Positions 13,501 through 21,998 of a DNA stretch of 27,478 nt are shown here, in pieces (the stretch's first letter is position 1; the number at the start of each line of letters is the position of its first letter). The position numbers and the translations under genes were made by a program. The DNA comes from a virus, in IMG/VR virus record IMGVR_UViG_3300029914_000111, positions 1 to 27,478 of that record; one strand, written 5' to 3'. Under the pieces are notes generated by a model that was not told the origin of the DNA, did not search any database, and saw nothing but the letters and a program-made list of their open reading frames with translations.

Positions 13501-15000
13501 ATGACAACCGACCTAGCCGAACAAGTCTCCACCATATATGCCGAAGCAAACGCCGCGAAATCTGCCGGTGATTTGCAAAAGGCGCATCAGCTTTTTACGC
13601 AATGCGTACAGTTAAACGGGTCTGAACCCGCATACCATCTTTCGCTTGCGATTTGCTGTTCCGACATAGCGCAGAAGGTCGAGCCTCTTCGTGAAATGGC
13701 TATGCTTCATGCACAACAGGCGGCAAAAATGGCCCCTGAACTCCTTGGCATGTGGATTGGACTTGCTGAAATATCATTGGCTCAATCACGTTTTCCAGAG
13801 GCCATAGCCGCATTTGAGCAAGCCATCTCTATGGACGAAAAAAATGCCCGTCTATATGGTCTATGCGGTTTTGCGTATGCGCGTATGTGCAACAACGTAA
13901 AGGCTCTAGAAATGTACTCCAAGGCCGTTGAGATTGACCCTGAAATGGGGGATGTGCATTTTCTGCTGTCGTGCCTGTATGCTGGCGACAACTTCAATCC
14001 TGCCAAGCAAGCGTTTCACGGGGAACGTGGGTTCCTAGCCGAACGTCCTGCTCGGCTATCGGTAGAATCCTGCTGGAATGCAGCGCATGGATATTTGGGC
14101 TGTGGGGATTACATAAAGGGCTGGCAGTACTTTGAATCCCGCCATAACCCTAACTTGACGAATAAGGGGCAGATACTCGCATCCCAACGATTCAAAGTTC
14201 CAATGTGGAATGGTGAAAAAGATTGCACCGTTCGCCTTTCGGCAGAGCACGGGTTAGGAGATTGTTTCCTAATGGCTCGTTACATTCCCGAAGTTCTGAA
14301 ACGCGGCGTCAAGGTAATCTTTGAAGTCCAGAAACCTATGATTGACCTCATGAGGTTCAACTTCCACGATGTGACGTGCATAGAATTTGGCGAAGCGGGT
14401 GAGGATATTGATTACCATTTGCCGATGATGTCATTGCCGTTCGTGCTAAAGTCCAAGAAGGCGCATTGGACTGGCGCATATCTGCAAGCCGATCCCGCCA
14501 AGATTGAGCAATGGGCTGATGTTATCGTTCCGGGCATTCCGAACATCGGCATCGTTTGGGCTGGCGGCAAGCGCAGCTACAACGCCGAGAATAATGAAAC
14601 GAACCGCCGCCGGTCTGTGCCGTTTGATATGATCGCCCCCTTGCTGAAAACCGACAGCATTAATTTTATTTCCCTCCAAGTTGACGAACAAGAGCCGTTT
14701 CCCAATCCCGGCATCAAGGATTTCTCAGACACCGCCGCGCTGATAACTCTGTGCGATGTCGTGATTTCCGTCGATAGTTCGGTTGCCAACCTCGCCGGTG
14801 GCATGGGGCGCGAAGTTTGGTTGCTGAATCGGCGGGACACATGCTGGCGTTGGTTCTCAGATAATTGGTATCCGACGGTTAAAGACTTCCGCCAGACGAA
14901 GGCCAACGACTGGTCGGACGTGTTGGAAACGGTGCAGTTGAAACTTTGCGAATTGCGTGATAGAATGTTTCCCAACGAGGGGAAAGATGCCGCTGAATAA
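13501..15000 (+). CDS. TPR protein fused to a GT9-like glycosyltransferase domain, 499 aa
   Basis: Residues ~5-165 are tetratricopeptide repeats, e.g. [20 protein letters not shown] and [20 protein letters not shown]. From ~245 there is a heptosyltransferase/GT-B type fold: [31 protein letters not shown] (~350), [11 protein letters not shown], and a nucleotide-sugar end with [20 protein letters not shown] (~419-438) and [17 protein letters not shown]. Such proteins occur in bacteria and some phages as predicted sugar transferases. It is unusual between MuF and the protease/scaffold gene. It might glycosylate a virion protein or alter host surface sugars to block later phages. A GGATGAG site precedes the ATG. 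Its stop overlaps the next gene by 14 bases. Confidence 0.75.
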   Translation: MTTDLAEQVSTIYAEANAAKSAGDLQKAHQLFTQCVQLNGSEPAYHLSLAICCSDIAQKVEPLREMAMLHAQQAAKMAPELLGMWIGLAEISLAQSRFPEAIAAFEQAISMDEKNARLYGLCGFAYARMCNNVKALEMYSKAVEIDPEMGDVHFLLSCLYAGDNFNPAKQAFHGERGFLAERPARLSVESCWNAAHGYLGCGDYIKGWQYFESRHNPNLTNKGQILASQRFKVPMWNGEKDCTVRLSAEHGLGDCFLMARYIPEVLKRGVKVIFEVQKPMIDLMRFNFHDVTCIEFGEAGEDIDYHLPMMSLPFVLKSKKAHWTGAYLQADPAKIEQWADVIVPGIPNIGIVWAGGKRSYNAENNETNRRRSVPFDMIAPLLKTDSINFISLQVDEQEPFPNPGIKDFSDTAALITLCDVVISVDSSVANLAGGMGREVWLLNRRDTCWRWFSDNWYPTVKDFRQTKANDWSDVLETVQLKLCELRDRMFPNEGKDAAE

Positions 15001-16234
15001 ATCCACAAGTAAAGAGGCGTTCAAATCGAACGTGGCGGAGCTTATTAAGGCTGGCCACGATCCGAAACAGGCGGAAGCAATCGCATATAAAATCAAGCGC
15101 GGCGAAGATTGCGGCATGGATTCTGCGCGTAAGGCCGATGCTAATGGGTGGCTGGAAATAAAAGACAACCCTATTTCTCGTGTCGGCGTATTCCCATATC
15201 TAGGCAAGCAGATCGACCCCAGCCTAGAACCTGATAAAATTTATAACGTCTATCGCCCGGCAGAAGAATTATCTAATCCCGAAACAATAGAATCATTTAA
15301 GTTGCTGCCGTGGGTGGATTTACATCCATCGAAGTTGCTGGGCGCAAAGGATGCTGGACGTACCCCTGCCGAAAACAAAGGCATTGAAGGAATTATTGGG
15401 GAAAATGTATTTTTCGATGGCGAGTTCCTGCGTGGTAATATCAAAATCTTGTCGGATAGTCTGCAAGATCGCATAGATTCCGGCGAGGCCGAACAGCTTT
15501 CGGCGGGCTACGCTTGCAAGTACAAAATTCAGTCTGGACTTTTTAACGGACAAGTATATGATGCTATTCAACACACAATTCGTGGCAACCATTTAGCGTC
15601 AGTTCCCGAAGGACGCATGGGGCCGGAAGTCGCAGTTCTCGATCACCTCGTTTTCACTTTCGACGCAAAGGACATTCAAATGCCAGAATCCGAAGAAGAA
15701 AAGAAGAAAGCCGCCGCCGACAAAATGGCGAAGGATGCTGCGGAAGAAAAAGAAAAGGCTGAAAAGGCCGAGGCCGCTGACAAAGCCGCCAAGGACGCGA
15801 AAGCCAAGGACGAGTTCGAGAAGAAAGAAAAAGACGACAAAGAGGCCGCTGACAAAAAGGCCAAAGACGAGGCTGAGGAAAAGAAGGACAAGGCTATGGA
15901 TGCGATGGACGCCCAGATCAAGTCCCTCAATGCCCAGGTCGAAGCCCTCAAAAGCGGCGGCGTGAAAGCCCTGCTTGGTGAAATCGCTCAGCGCGATGTT
16001 CTGGCCTCGCAGATTTCCAAGTTTGTTGGAGCATTTGACCATGCCGAAAAAACCCTCGCGGAAGTCGCCAAGTACGGCGTCGAAAAGCTTGGCCTCAAAG
16101 CACCCGCCGGTCAGGAACAAACCGCGCTCGATGCGTACTTTGTCGGACGCGTGCCTAAGAGTGAAGAAACTGGCTACTCGTTTGATTCGGTTGTTGCTGA
16201 AAAAGGCAAGAGCCTGAAAGATTTGGTAGCTTAA
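14987..16234 (+). CDS. DUF2213 prohead protease with scaffold domain, 415 aa
   Basis: I chose ATG 14987, preceded by GAGGGGAAAG, over an ATG-like start at 14957. The N-terminus ([20 protein letters not shown]) resembles a helical entry region. DUF2213 follows, with [22 protein letters not shown] and the conserved [16 protein letters not shown]. His in NHLA and Ser in LSAGY are likely catalytic residues by family analogy. Residues ~230-330 are a long Lys/Glu/Ala coiled coil ending with [16 protein letters not shown], typical of a scaffold. A last globular part follows. The protein should build the prohead and then cut itself out before DNA enters. Confidence 0.78.
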   Translation: MPLNKSTSKEAFKSNVAELIKAGHDPKQAEAIAYKIKRGEDCGMDSARKADANGWLEIKDNPISRVGVFPYLGKQIDPSLEPDKIYNVYRPAEELSNPETIESFKLLPWVDLHPSKLLGAKDAGRTPAENKGIEGIIGENVFFDGEFLRGNIKILSDSLQDRIDSGEAEQLSAGYACKYKIQSGLFNGQVYDAIQHTIRGNHLASVPEGRMGPEVAVLDHLVFTFDAKDIQMPESEEEKKKAAADKMAKDAAEEKEKAEKAEAADKAAKDAKAKDEFEKKEKDDKEAADKKAKDEAEEKKDKAMDAMDAQIKSLNAQVEALKSGGVKALLGEIAQRDVLASQISKFVGAFDHAEKTLAEVAKYGVEKLGLKAPAGQEQTALDAYFVGRVPKSEETGYSFDSVVAEKGKSLKDLVA

Positions 16235-16247
16235 AGACTTGATAAAG

Positions 16248-16273
16248 CCGCGACGTGATGTCGCTGCCAATCC
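16248..16273 (+). promoter_or_regulatory. Leader hairpin, copy 1 (before the cement gene)
   Basis: GCGAC (16250-16254), loop GTGAT (16255-16259), GTCGC (16260-16264), then TGCCAATCC. The 26 bases 16248-16273 are identical to 17262-17287 before the capsid gene. There are 27 bases between the stem and the ATG at 16292. It probably acts in the mRNA, by setting RNA stability or ribosome loading. Confidence 0.6.
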
Positions 16274-16291
16274 TTATAAATGGAGATACAA

Positions 16292-17251
16292 ATGGGTTTT
16301 CAGCAAACCGTTAATATCGAAAATGCCTTTGGCATTCAGGGCGCATTGTACGACAATGGCCCGGTTCGTTCCCTCCCCTATGAATTGGTTTCCGCATCTG
16401 CCGCTTACAACGTGATCGGCGCAACCGCCTTCACGGTCACAAGCGCGGATACCGGCAATAGTTCGGCTTCGGGCGTTGCAGCTGCGGGCGGAACCGGCGT
16501 GTTTGCTGGCATCCTTGGCAATTCCAAACTGTACTCAACGGCTGGCACATCCAGCGGCGCGTTGAACCCCACGATGGCTTTGCTGAATTACACGCTCGGC
16601 GAACTGTTCGTTATGGCTGACCTGATCGTCGCCTTGCCGAATAGCTCCAACATCGGCGATCTGGTTTGCTATGACGCCATGACCGGCGCTCTGGCGACTT
16701 ATGCGCCTGTGACCAAGTTCACGGCGGCATTCTTGTCAACCGGCACTCTGTCGGTCACGGCGGTTTCTGTCGGCCAGCTTCAGGTTGGCATGGTGGTATC
16801 TGGCGCAGGCATTCCTCCCGGTGCATATATCACTGCATTGGGAACAGGCCTTGGCTACACGGGAACCTATACGCTTAGCTGCACGACTGCTGCAAGCATC
16901 GCCAGCGAAGCCATGACGGCCCCTAGCTTGCCGCCTGTCGCCGCGTCGGTAACCGGCTTGTTCTACACCCCCGGCATGTTGAGCGTTACGGCAGTTGGCT
17001 CTGGCGAACTGGCAATCGGCCAAGTTCTCTACGGCACCGGCGTTCCTGCTCAGACTGTCATCACGGGCTTCGGCACGGGCGTCGGCGGAACCGGAACTTA
17101 TTCGGTCAATACCGTCAGCACCTTCACGCTTGGCTCGATCACGATTACCTCTGATTTGCAGATCGCAGTTCCCAATGCAACCGTCTATCGCTTCCCCTCG
17201 GCGGGTGCTTCGGGCGGACAGAATGTCGGCGTTATCAAGTTGACTAACTAA
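16292..17251 (+). CDS. Capsid cement/decoration protein with two inserted beta domains, 319 aa
   Basis: ATG 16292 has GGAG seven bases upstream; an earlier ATG at 16280 overlaps that site. The first ~140 residues ([32 protein letters not shown], then [28 protein letters not shown]) follow the pattern of gp24-type cement proteins. The final [20 protein letters not shown] belongs to the same fold. Between them are two copies of a Gly/Thr/Val-rich beta repeat (~143-210 and ~219-288) that is also found in the neck and sheath proteins. Such proteins bind the outside of the capsid shell and strengthen it. The inserts presumably stick out from the surface. Flanked by matching leader hairpins. Confidence 0.7.
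   Translation: MGFQQTVNIENAFGIQGALYDNGPVRSLPYELVSASAAYNVIGATAFTVTSADTGNSSASGVAAAGGTGVFAGILGNSKLYSTAGTSSGALNPTMALLNYTLGELFVMADLIVALPNSSNIGDLVCYDAMTGALATYAPVTKFTAAFLSTGTLSVTAVSVGQLQVGMVVSGAGIPPGAYITALGTGLGYTGTYTLSCTTAASIASEAMTAPSLPPVAASVTGLFYTPGMLSVTAVGSGELAIGQVLYGTGVPAQTVITGFGTGVGGTGTYSVNTVSTFTLGSITITSDLQIAVPNATVYRFPSAGASGGQNVGVIKLTN
16718..16922 (+). repeat. Inserted beta-repeat domain, copy A (cement protein)
   Basis: Encodes about 68 residues with the pattern [49 protein letters not shown]. This pattern is shared with copies B, C and D. It is the most divergent at its 3' end. Confidence 0.7.
16947..17154 (+). repeat. Inserted beta-repeat domain, copy B (cement protein)
   Basis: Same pattern as copy [47 protein letters not shown]. 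Bases 17105-17130 are identical to 22890-22915 in copy D of the sheath gene, so these two copies have a recent common source. Confidence 0.78.
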
Positions 17252-17261
17252 GATTAAGTGA

Positions 17262-17287
17262 CCGCGACGTGATGTCGCTGCCAATCC
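17262..17287 (+). promoter_or_regulatory. Leader hairpin, copy 2 (before the capsid gene)
   Basis: GCGAC (17264-17268), loop GTGAT, GTCGC (17274-17278), followed by TGCCAATCC. The spacing from stem to ATG 17306 is 27 bases, the same as for copy 1. After it comes ATGGAG, which supplies the ribosome site in both leaders. Confidence 0.6.
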
Positions 17288-17305
17288 CTTTTGATGGAGT
17301 TAAAA

Positions 17306-18433
17306 ATGGCATTACAGGCTTCTCAGGAACACTTTCATATCCCAGCGCGTAAGGTTCGTCAGTTTTCCAAAGCGGAGATCTCGAACGACATCAAAGGCGC
17401 AATGGACATGGGGTTTGGTTTCGCAAACCAATCTGTCATGCGCGACATGGCGGTTTCCTACGCCGCCGATGCTGTGCAAGCCCCATTGACCACACCGACG
17501 ATCCCCGGTTTGGTTCAGTTCTTGCAAAACTGGCTCCCCGGCCAAGTCCACGTCATGACCGCCGCCCGCAAGATTGACGACCTGATCGGCATCTCGACAA
17601 TCGGAAATTGGGATGACGAGCAGATCGTTCAGGAAGAACTGGAAAATGTCGGTTATGCCCAGCCATATCAAGATAACACGAATGTCGTTCTGGCTGACTG
17701 GTCGCTGAACTTCGTCGCCCGCACCGTCATCCGCTTTGAACTTGGTATGATGGTCGGCATGTTGGAAGAAGCCCGCGCTGCCCGCGTCCGCGTGAATAGC
17801 TCGGAAGCCAAGCGTCAATCCGCTGGCCTCAATCTTGAAATCACCCGCAATCTGGTTGGCTTCAACGGTTACAATTCTGGCAACGGAAATACCTACGGTT
17901 TCTTGAATGACCCGGGTCTGTTACCTTACACGACTGTTGCAGCAACCGGCACGTCCAGCTCAACCTACTGGTCACAAAAGACGTTCTTGGAAATCCAGTC
18001 CGATCTGTTGATTGCCATTAATGCGCTGGTTGTTCAGACCCAAGCGATTGTCGATCCCGAAATGGTTGACATGACCCTCGCAATGGCGACGAATGCTTAT
18101 GCGTACCTCAGCACGACTTCTGACTTTGGCATCTCGGTTCGCAAGTGGTTATCGGATGCTTATCCGAAAATCCGCGTTGTCCATGCTCCGCAGTTGAATG
18201 CTGCGAATGGCACGGCGGGCGCGGGCGGCGGTGGGTTCTACCTGTTTGCCGACAAGCTGAATGATCTTTCGACCGATGATGGCCGCACGTTCATTCAGGT
18301 GGTTCCTGCTAAGTTTATGGTTACGGGAGTTGAGAAAAAAGCTAAGGGGTATTTGGAAAACTACGTTTCTTGCACAGCCGGAGTTATGGCGAAAAGGCCG
18401 TGGGCATGCGTAAGATATTCAGGAATATCATGA
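17306..18433 (+). CDS. Major capsid protein (DUF2184, HK97-type fold), 375 aa
   Basis: Begins MALQASQEHFHIPARKVRQF; GGAG lies seven bases before ATG 17306. The family features are visible in order: an N-arm, TTPTIPGLVQFLQNWLPGQV, the E-loop region (GNWDDEQIVQEELENVGYA), the spine helix region (EEARAARVRVNSSEAKRQS), and the C-terminal VQVVPAKFMVTGVEKKAKGY-type strand and end (AGVMAKRPWACVRYSGIS). It should form the icosahedral shell. The protein looks complete, so the HNH gene that follows has not split it. The leader carries hairpin copy 2, in keeping with very high late expression. Confidence 0.82.
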   Translation: MALQASQEHFHIPARKVRQFSKAEISNDIKGAMDMGFGFANQSVMRDMAVSYAADAVQAPLTTPTIPGLVQFLQNWLPGQVHVMTAARKIDDLIGISTIGNWDDEQIVQEELENVGYAQPYQDNTNVVLADWSLNFVARTVIRFELGMMVGMLEEARAARVRVNSSEAKRQSAGLNLEITRNLVGFNGYNSGNGNTYGFLNDPGLLPYTTVAATGTSSSTYWSQKTFLEIQSDLLIAINALVVQTQAIVDPEMVDMTLAMATNAYAYLSTTSDFGISVRKWLSDAYPKIRVVHAPQLNAANGTAGAGGGGFYLFADKLNDLSTDDGRTFIQVVPAKFMVTGVEKKAKGYLENYVSCTAGVMAKRPWACVRYSGIS

Positions 18434-18470
18434 GGTTAGCTGATAATATAATCTTTTGATTTACTACTTG

Positions 18471-18505
18471 ATAACCCTTAGTCTATATGCTAGACTAAGG
18501 GTTAT
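18471..18505 (+). promoter_or_regulatory. 35-base perfect palindrome covering the HNH gene start
   Basis: ATAACCCTTAGTCTA (18471-18485), loop TATGC, then TAGACTAAGGGTTAT (18491-18505). The stem is 15 base pairs with no mismatch. The second arm contains the ribosome site AAGGG and the first two bases of the ATG at 18504. In an RNA that includes both arms, translation would be blocked. A -10-like TATAAT is at 18447-18452, so a local promoter could also make this leader. No T run follows, so it is not a standard terminator, though it may still shield the capsid mRNA end. Confidence 0.75.
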
Positions 18506-19265
18506 GAATTACAGCACTACATACGAAAAACTAATCGCCAGCGCAAAAGCAAATCCTCCCGTGGGATATTGCGAGGTGCATCATATTGTTCCGCGCTGCA
18601 TTGGCGGCGGGAATGAGCAAGATAATCTTGTATCACTATCAGCTAGGCAGCATTTTGTAGCACACCAGATTTTAGCAAAAATACATGGTGGAAAATTAAT
18701 AGCACCAGCATATATGATGTCCAAAAACGGAAAACACTCTAGTCACGATTACGAATGGCTAAGAATCAGACACTGCAAAAATCTAGAGGGAAATAAATAT
18801 GGCGAGGCTTTAAGGGGATACAAGCATTCTGCGCAAACAAAAGCCAATATGTCCAGAGCGCAAAAGGGACTTCCATCACAAATCAAGGGGCGCACATTCG
18901 GCCCGCGCAAGAAACGGAAATCACAAGAATGCCGAGACTTAAAGTCCGCATCTATGAAGGCTTTATGGGTCAAGCGCCACGCTGAAGGCTTTAAGCAGGC
19001 CAAGCCACGTCCGCGCAGCGCAGAGGCAAACGCCAAAATCTCCGCCAAGAAAATGGGGCATGAGGTATCGCCAGAAACCCGCGAAAAGATTAGACTCACG
19101 GTATTGGCGAACATCGAGAAACGCCGCGCTGAAGGCTACAAATACCCGAAGAACAGAAAGACCATCTCCGCCGAAGCTCGAGCTAAGATAGCTCAATCCG
19201 TAAGAGATGCTGCCATTCGTCGCCGCGCAAACGCTGCTCTTGAAAATCAAGACACTTTAACGTAA
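18504..19265 (+). CDS. Free-standing HNH homing endonuclease with NUMOD3 repeats, 253 aa
   Basis: The N-terminal HNH site is YCEVHHIVPRCIGGGNEQDN, followed by LVSLSARQHFVAHQIL (~22-57). From ~105 to the end are repeated NUMOD3-type DNA-binding motifs (HSAQTKANMSRAQKG, RSAEANAKISAKKMG, SAEARAKIAQSV) joined by very basic linkers. Such enzymes cut a specific site in genomes lacking the gene and spread by repair; they often sit beside a highly conserved gene such as the capsid. The start at 18504 is chosen for MNYSTTYEK and for the AAGGG in the palindrome. The earlier frame start (18456) would run through the stem. It breaks the normal capsid-to-neck gene order. Confidence 0.85.
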   Translation: MNYSTTYEKLIASAKANPPVGYCEVHHIVPRCIGGGNEQDNLVSLSARQHFVAHQILAKIHGGKLIAPAYMMSKNGKHSSHDYEWLRIRHCKNLEGNKYGEALRGYKHSAQTKANMSRAQKGLPSQIKGRTFGPRKKRKSQECRDLKSASMKALWVKRHAEGFKQAKPRPRSAEANAKISAKKMGHEVSPETREKIRLTVLANIEKRRAEGYKYPKNRKTISAEARAKIAQSVRDAAIRRRANAALENQDTLT

Positions 19266-19285
19266 GATATGCCTTTATCTTTTAT

Positions 19286-19319
19286 GGTCTGTCCTGATGC
19301 TCATCCATTGGGACAGACC
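19286..19319 (+). promoter_or_regulatory. Inverted repeat in the leader of the 130-aa gene
   Basis: GGTCTGTCC (19286-19294) pairs with GGACAGACC (19311-19319) across a 16-base loop. It starts 20 bases after the HNH stop and ends 27 bases before ATG 19347, the same spacing as the GTGAT hairpins. It could be the end of the HNH message or a leader structure. No T run follows. Confidence 0.45.
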
Positions 19320-19346
19320 GCCAACAACCTGATGAGAGGAAAACAA

Positions 19347-19739
19347 ATGGCTAAACACTTCTATATTTTTTCGACCCTCAGCAATGATAATCGCTACGGA
19401 CGCTATTCGCCCGCGCCTAATGGCGGACATCCAGAGTTAACCGAAAGCGTCACTATCGCAGGCGGCGCGAACGTCATCGGTAAACACTTTATAACCCCGC
19501 ATGGCGTCATGACGGAAGTCACCGAAGCGCAAATGGATATTCTGAACAGCAACTTTCTGTTCAAGCAACACGTCAAGTCTGGCCACATCGTCGTGCGCGA
19601 TACCAAGTCAGACCCCGAAAAGGTCGTGGCTAAAGAGATGGAAAAGATTGACGGCTCCGCGCCTGTAACGCCGGAATCACTGAAAGCCCTCGGAATTGCT
19701 GCGAAGCCCGAAGGTAAATCCGGTCGCATGGTGTCGTAA
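19347..19739 (+). CDS. Hypothetical head/neck-region protein, 130 aa
   Basis: AGAGGA lies before ATG 19347, so the longer frame from 19269 is rejected. Sequence MAKHFYIFSTLSNDNRYGRY, then a beta-type segment SVTIAGGANVIGKHFITPHG and a helix-rich C-terminus (SDPEKVVAKEMEKIDG). In related phages a small protein often lies between capsid and neck genes. It could be a head-completion or capsid-surface protein, but I cannot name a family. Its stop overlaps the next start by one base (TAATG). Confidence 0.6.
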   Translation: MAKHFYIFSTLSNDNRYGRYSPAPNGGHPELTESVTIAGGANVIGKHFITPHGVMTEVTEAQMDILNSNFLFKQHVKSGHIVVRDTKSDPEKVVAKEMEKIDGSAPVTPESLKALGIAAKPEGKSGRMVS

Positions 19740-20185
19740 TGTCATGTCCCCCAGCCTTTCAATATAACGACGCCCAGTTCAGGGCGCAGTTCCCTGCGTT
19801 TTCTGACGCCACAGCCTACCCACAGGCCACGCTGTCGCAGTATTTCACGACGGGAGGCATGTACGTGGCTAACTCGAATTACGGCTATCTGGCGCAGGCT
19901 GGGGCGACACTGACGTGCCTTTACCTATTGACGGCGCATCTCGCGCAGTTGGCGACACAGATAGCGGACGGACAGACGCCGGTTATCGTGTCGGCATCCA
20001 GCATCGACAAGATCAGCGTAACGCTTGAACCGCCGCCCGCGACATCGGCTTGGGAGTATTGGTTTCAGACGACGGCATATGGATCTCAGCTTTTGGCGAT
20101 GCTGGAAGGTCTGTCGGTCGGAGGATTCCATGTTGCTGGAAGCATAGGCAGGCAGGGGTTTGGCTTCAATGGCGGTCGTTACTAG
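19739..20185 (+). CDS. Head-tail connector / neck protein (DUF4054), 148 aa
   Basis: The opening FQYNDAQFRAQFPAFSDATA, followed by YPQATLSQYFTTGGMYV, matches the DUF4054 pattern (F...FP.F.....y....l...f...) found in phage connector proteins. A hydrophobic helix follows (TLTCLYLLTAHLAQLA), and a Gly-rich C-terminus (GSIGRQGFGFNGGRY) resembles the flexible ends of these proteins. It should bind the portal from below and seal the head after packaging. Start overlaps the upstream stop as TAATG. Confidence 0.72.
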   Translation: MSCPPAFQYNDAQFRAQFPAFSDATAYPQATLSQYFTTGGMYVANSNYGYLAQAGATLTCLYLLTAHLAQLATQIADGQTPVIVSASSIDKISVTLEPPPATSAWEYWFQTTAYGSQLLAMLEGLSVGGFHVAGSIGRQGFGFNGGRY

Positions 20186-20729
20186 TCAAAACAAGGGAAA
20201 AATCTTCGAGGCAATCAACGCCCGCATCAAAGAACTTGACGGCGTGACGACGCAGGCGGGCTTTCTCGGTGGTACATACCCAAACGGCCAATCCATCGCG
20301 CAAGTCGCTGTCTGGCAGGAGTTCGGCGTTCCATCGCGTAAGATACCGCCCCGACCATTCATGCGCCCAGCCGTTACCGAGAATAAGCAGAAATGGTCAA
20401 ACCTCATGGCATCCGGCGCACGCGCTGTTTTAAAGGGCAATGAAACCCCATTCAGCGTCATGGATAAGGTTGGCGCGGTTGCGGCATCGGATATAGCCCA
20501 AGCGATAATAAACGTCACAGCGCCGCCCCTCAGCCCGATCACGATAGAATTGCGCGATATGAAGCGGCGTGGTATAAATGTAACGGGCGCAACGGTCGGA
20601 GAGGCTGCAAGGAAAGTGGCATCGCCCGATTACGTTACGCCGAGCATTTCCGACAAGCCCTTGATCGAGCCGGGGCAAGATGGCGGGATTATGCTGGCGG
20701 CTGTATCGCATGAAACGAAGAAGGAGTGA
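20169..20729 (+). CDS. Neck / virion-morphogenesis protein (HK97 gp10-like), 186 aa
   Basis: The pattern AGFLGGTYPNGQSIAQVAVW, then QEFGVPSRKIPPRPFMRPAV, is typical of gp10/Mu gpG-like neck or tail-completion proteins (Y.dG...a.vA..nEfG...ip.RPf.r.a). The rest is helical with a basic C-terminal stretch. It would link the neck and tail. ATG 20169 is chosen; a TTG at 20160 is also in frame. It overlaps the preceding gene by 17 bases. Confidence 0.68.
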   Translation: MAVVTSQNKGKIFEAINARIKELDGVTTQAGFLGGTYPNGQSIAQVAVWQEFGVPSRKIPPRPFMRPAVTENKQKWSNLMASGARAVLKGNETPFSVMDKVGAVAASDIAQAIINVTAPPLSPITIELRDMKRRGINVTGATVGEAARKVASPDYVTPSISDKPLIEPGQDGGIMLAAVSHETKKE

Positions 20730-20731
20730 TT

Positions 20732-21103
20732 ATGGCAACGCCGGGCAGCAACATCCTGAAAACCGCACTTCGCGTAATCGCATCGCAGCAAATCCAGTAT
20801 CTTGCGTTCGTCTCGCGCACCAATCAGGCTAACGGTATTCTGTTGCCGGTCTATGCGCCAGCCATAACATTACGTGGAAGCATTCAGCCTGTTCCGCGCT
20901 CAATCATGGAACGGCTCGGGCTTGATTTTCAAAAACATTATCAGAATATCTTTGTGCCAAATAATATCGTTGACGTGCGCCGCGACGTGACATCCGATCA
21001 ATTCAAATTTCAGGGGATGACATTTCAGGCATTATCTTTAACCAGGTGGATTGGCGTTGACGGATGGAATGAGTGCCTCGTCGTGGAGGTGCCAAATTCT
21101 TGA
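20732..21103 (+). CDS. Probable neck protein, 123 aa
   Basis: AAGGAG lies six bases before ATG 20732; a GTG at 20726 is less likely. The protein is mostly beta (QYLAFVSRTNQANGILLPVY, then ITLRGSIQPVPRSIMERLGL) and ends RWIGVDGWNECLVVEVPNS, as in phage stopper or head-tail joining proteins. The position between gp10-like and tail-terminator-like genes suggests the same. I do not assign a named family with certainty. Confidence 0.55.
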   Translation: MATPGSNILKTALRVIASQQIQYLAFVSRTNQANGILLPVYAPAITLRGSIQPVPRSIMERLGLDFQKHYQNIFVPNNIVDVRRDVTSDQFKFQGMTFQALSLTRWIGVDGWNECLVVEVPNS

Positions 21104-21830
21104 CAACGCACTAATCGCGCTGATTATCAGCCAACTCAATACCGGTCTTGCGTCAATAGGCCAAGGGTCAATTGTGGTTCTGCAAGACTACCAGCCAGTC
21201 ACCGAAGGCGTCGATACGGCTGCCAGCATTTACCTTCACAAAGTCGGCGACGAACTCATGGGCGCGTCCTATCGTAACAACCTGTGGAACCCGACGCAGA
21301 TTGCAGCTTTCACCGGCAGCGTCGCCGGCACGACATTAACAGTTTCCGCCATATCAAGCGGCTCGATTACATCCGGCCAAGTCCTGCAAGGAACCGGCAT
21401 TCCCGATAATATCCAGATCGTCGGCGTTGGCGCGAACAACACATTCACGCTCACGCAGGGATTTACCGTCGGCTCAATATCCATGACGACAATCGCTGGC
21501 ATGGGCTACACCGAATCGCAGCAATACTTGACGACGTTCCAGTTTTCCGCGCTTGCCACGCAAGACCCGTCGAACGTGAACAGCCTGACCGCATCGGACA
21601 TTTTGAACTACGCCCGCGCTGTCATGCAGAGCTTGGCGTTTGTCACGGCGATTGAGGCGCAGGGGGTTGGGGTATTGCGGATTGGCGCGGTTAGGAATCC
21701 GGCGTTTACGGATGACCGCGATCGGTTTGAATATGAGCCGAGCCTTGATGTGGTCTTTTCGCACAAACAACTAATCAGTTCCGTCCAGCCAATCGTCACC
21801 GAGGAGGTTGTGCAAATCCTCTCAGTGTGA
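21069..21830 (+). CDS. Tail/neck terminator-like protein with an inserted beta repeat, ~253 aa
   Basis: The first ~75 residues (LIALIISQLNTGLASIGQGS and onward) and the last ~110 (GYTESQQYLTTFQFSALATQ, LNYARAVMQSLAF, then DDRDRFEYEPSLDVVFSHKQ) fit a phage neck/tail terminator. The fold is cut by about 62 residues of the shared beta-repeat domain (~78-141). The start is uncertain: ATG 21069 overlaps the previous gene by 35 bases. An ATT at 21096, six bases after a good GGAGG (21085-21089), is in frame and might be the real start. It is the last neck gene before the sheath. Confidence 0.6.
   Translation: MSASSWRCQILDNALIALIISQLNTGLASIGQGSIVVLQDYQPVTEGVDTAASIYLHKVGDELMGASYRNNLWNPTQIAAFTGSVAGTTLTVSAISSGSITSGQVLQGTGIPDNIQIVGVGANNTFTLTQGFTVGSISMTTIAGMGYTESQQYLTTFQFSALATQDPSNVNSLTASDILNYARAVMQSLAFVTAIEAQGVGVLRIGAVRNPAFTDDRDRFEYEPSLDVVFSHKQLISSVQPIVTEEVVQILSV
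21302..21490 (+). repeat. Inserted beta-repeat domain, copy C (tail terminator)
   Basis: Encodes FTGSVAGTTLTVSAISSGS, then GQVLQGTGIP and NTFTLTQGFTVGSISMTT. It has the same order of motifs as the other copies but is shorter in the middle (no doubled GTG segment). It divides the host protein cleanly. Confidence 0.72.
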
Positions 21831-21998
21831 TAAGCAGGTATGCTTGCATTTGGCGAGTGCGGGTGTAGCGTCGTGATGATGGGACGGAGTGCCAATTCTC
21901 AATAAAACAATCGCCTTGTTTTGTTTAGCGGTTGTGGTAAAGTGATAGCCGATATATCCGCGCTGTGATAGCGCAGAATCCCATAGATGGAGGCTTCA
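21831..21998 (+). promoter_or_regulatory. Sheath leader with hairpin copy 3
   Basis: This 168-base gap holds GCGCT (21960-21964), loop GTGAT, AGCGC (21970-21974), 24 bases before the TTG start at 21999. Compared with copies 1 and 2 the loop is the same, while the stem differs at two positions on both sides, so pairing is kept. Further up, 21868-21898 has GCGTCGTGAT and TGCCAATTC, perhaps a decayed copy. A weak AAAACAA/TTGTTTT stem is at 21904-21922. No clear promoter seen. Confidence 0.55.

Noticed and set aside
15599-16270. Minus-strand frame (223 aa) with Phe/Leu-rich, membrane-like stretches
   Set aside because: The hydrophobic runs are the reverse complement of the Lys/Glu-rich scaffold coiled coil.
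16736-17284. Minus-strand frame (182 aa) across the cement gene
   Set aside because: It is a shadow of the Gly/Thr repeats. It and the previous one share the start MAATSRRG only because of the duplicated hairpin leader.
21904-21922. AAAACAA-TCGCC-TTGTTTT stem as a terminator after the tail terminator-like gene
   Set aside because: The stem is all A/T apart from one pair and not followed by a T run, and the downstream sheath gene needs read-through.
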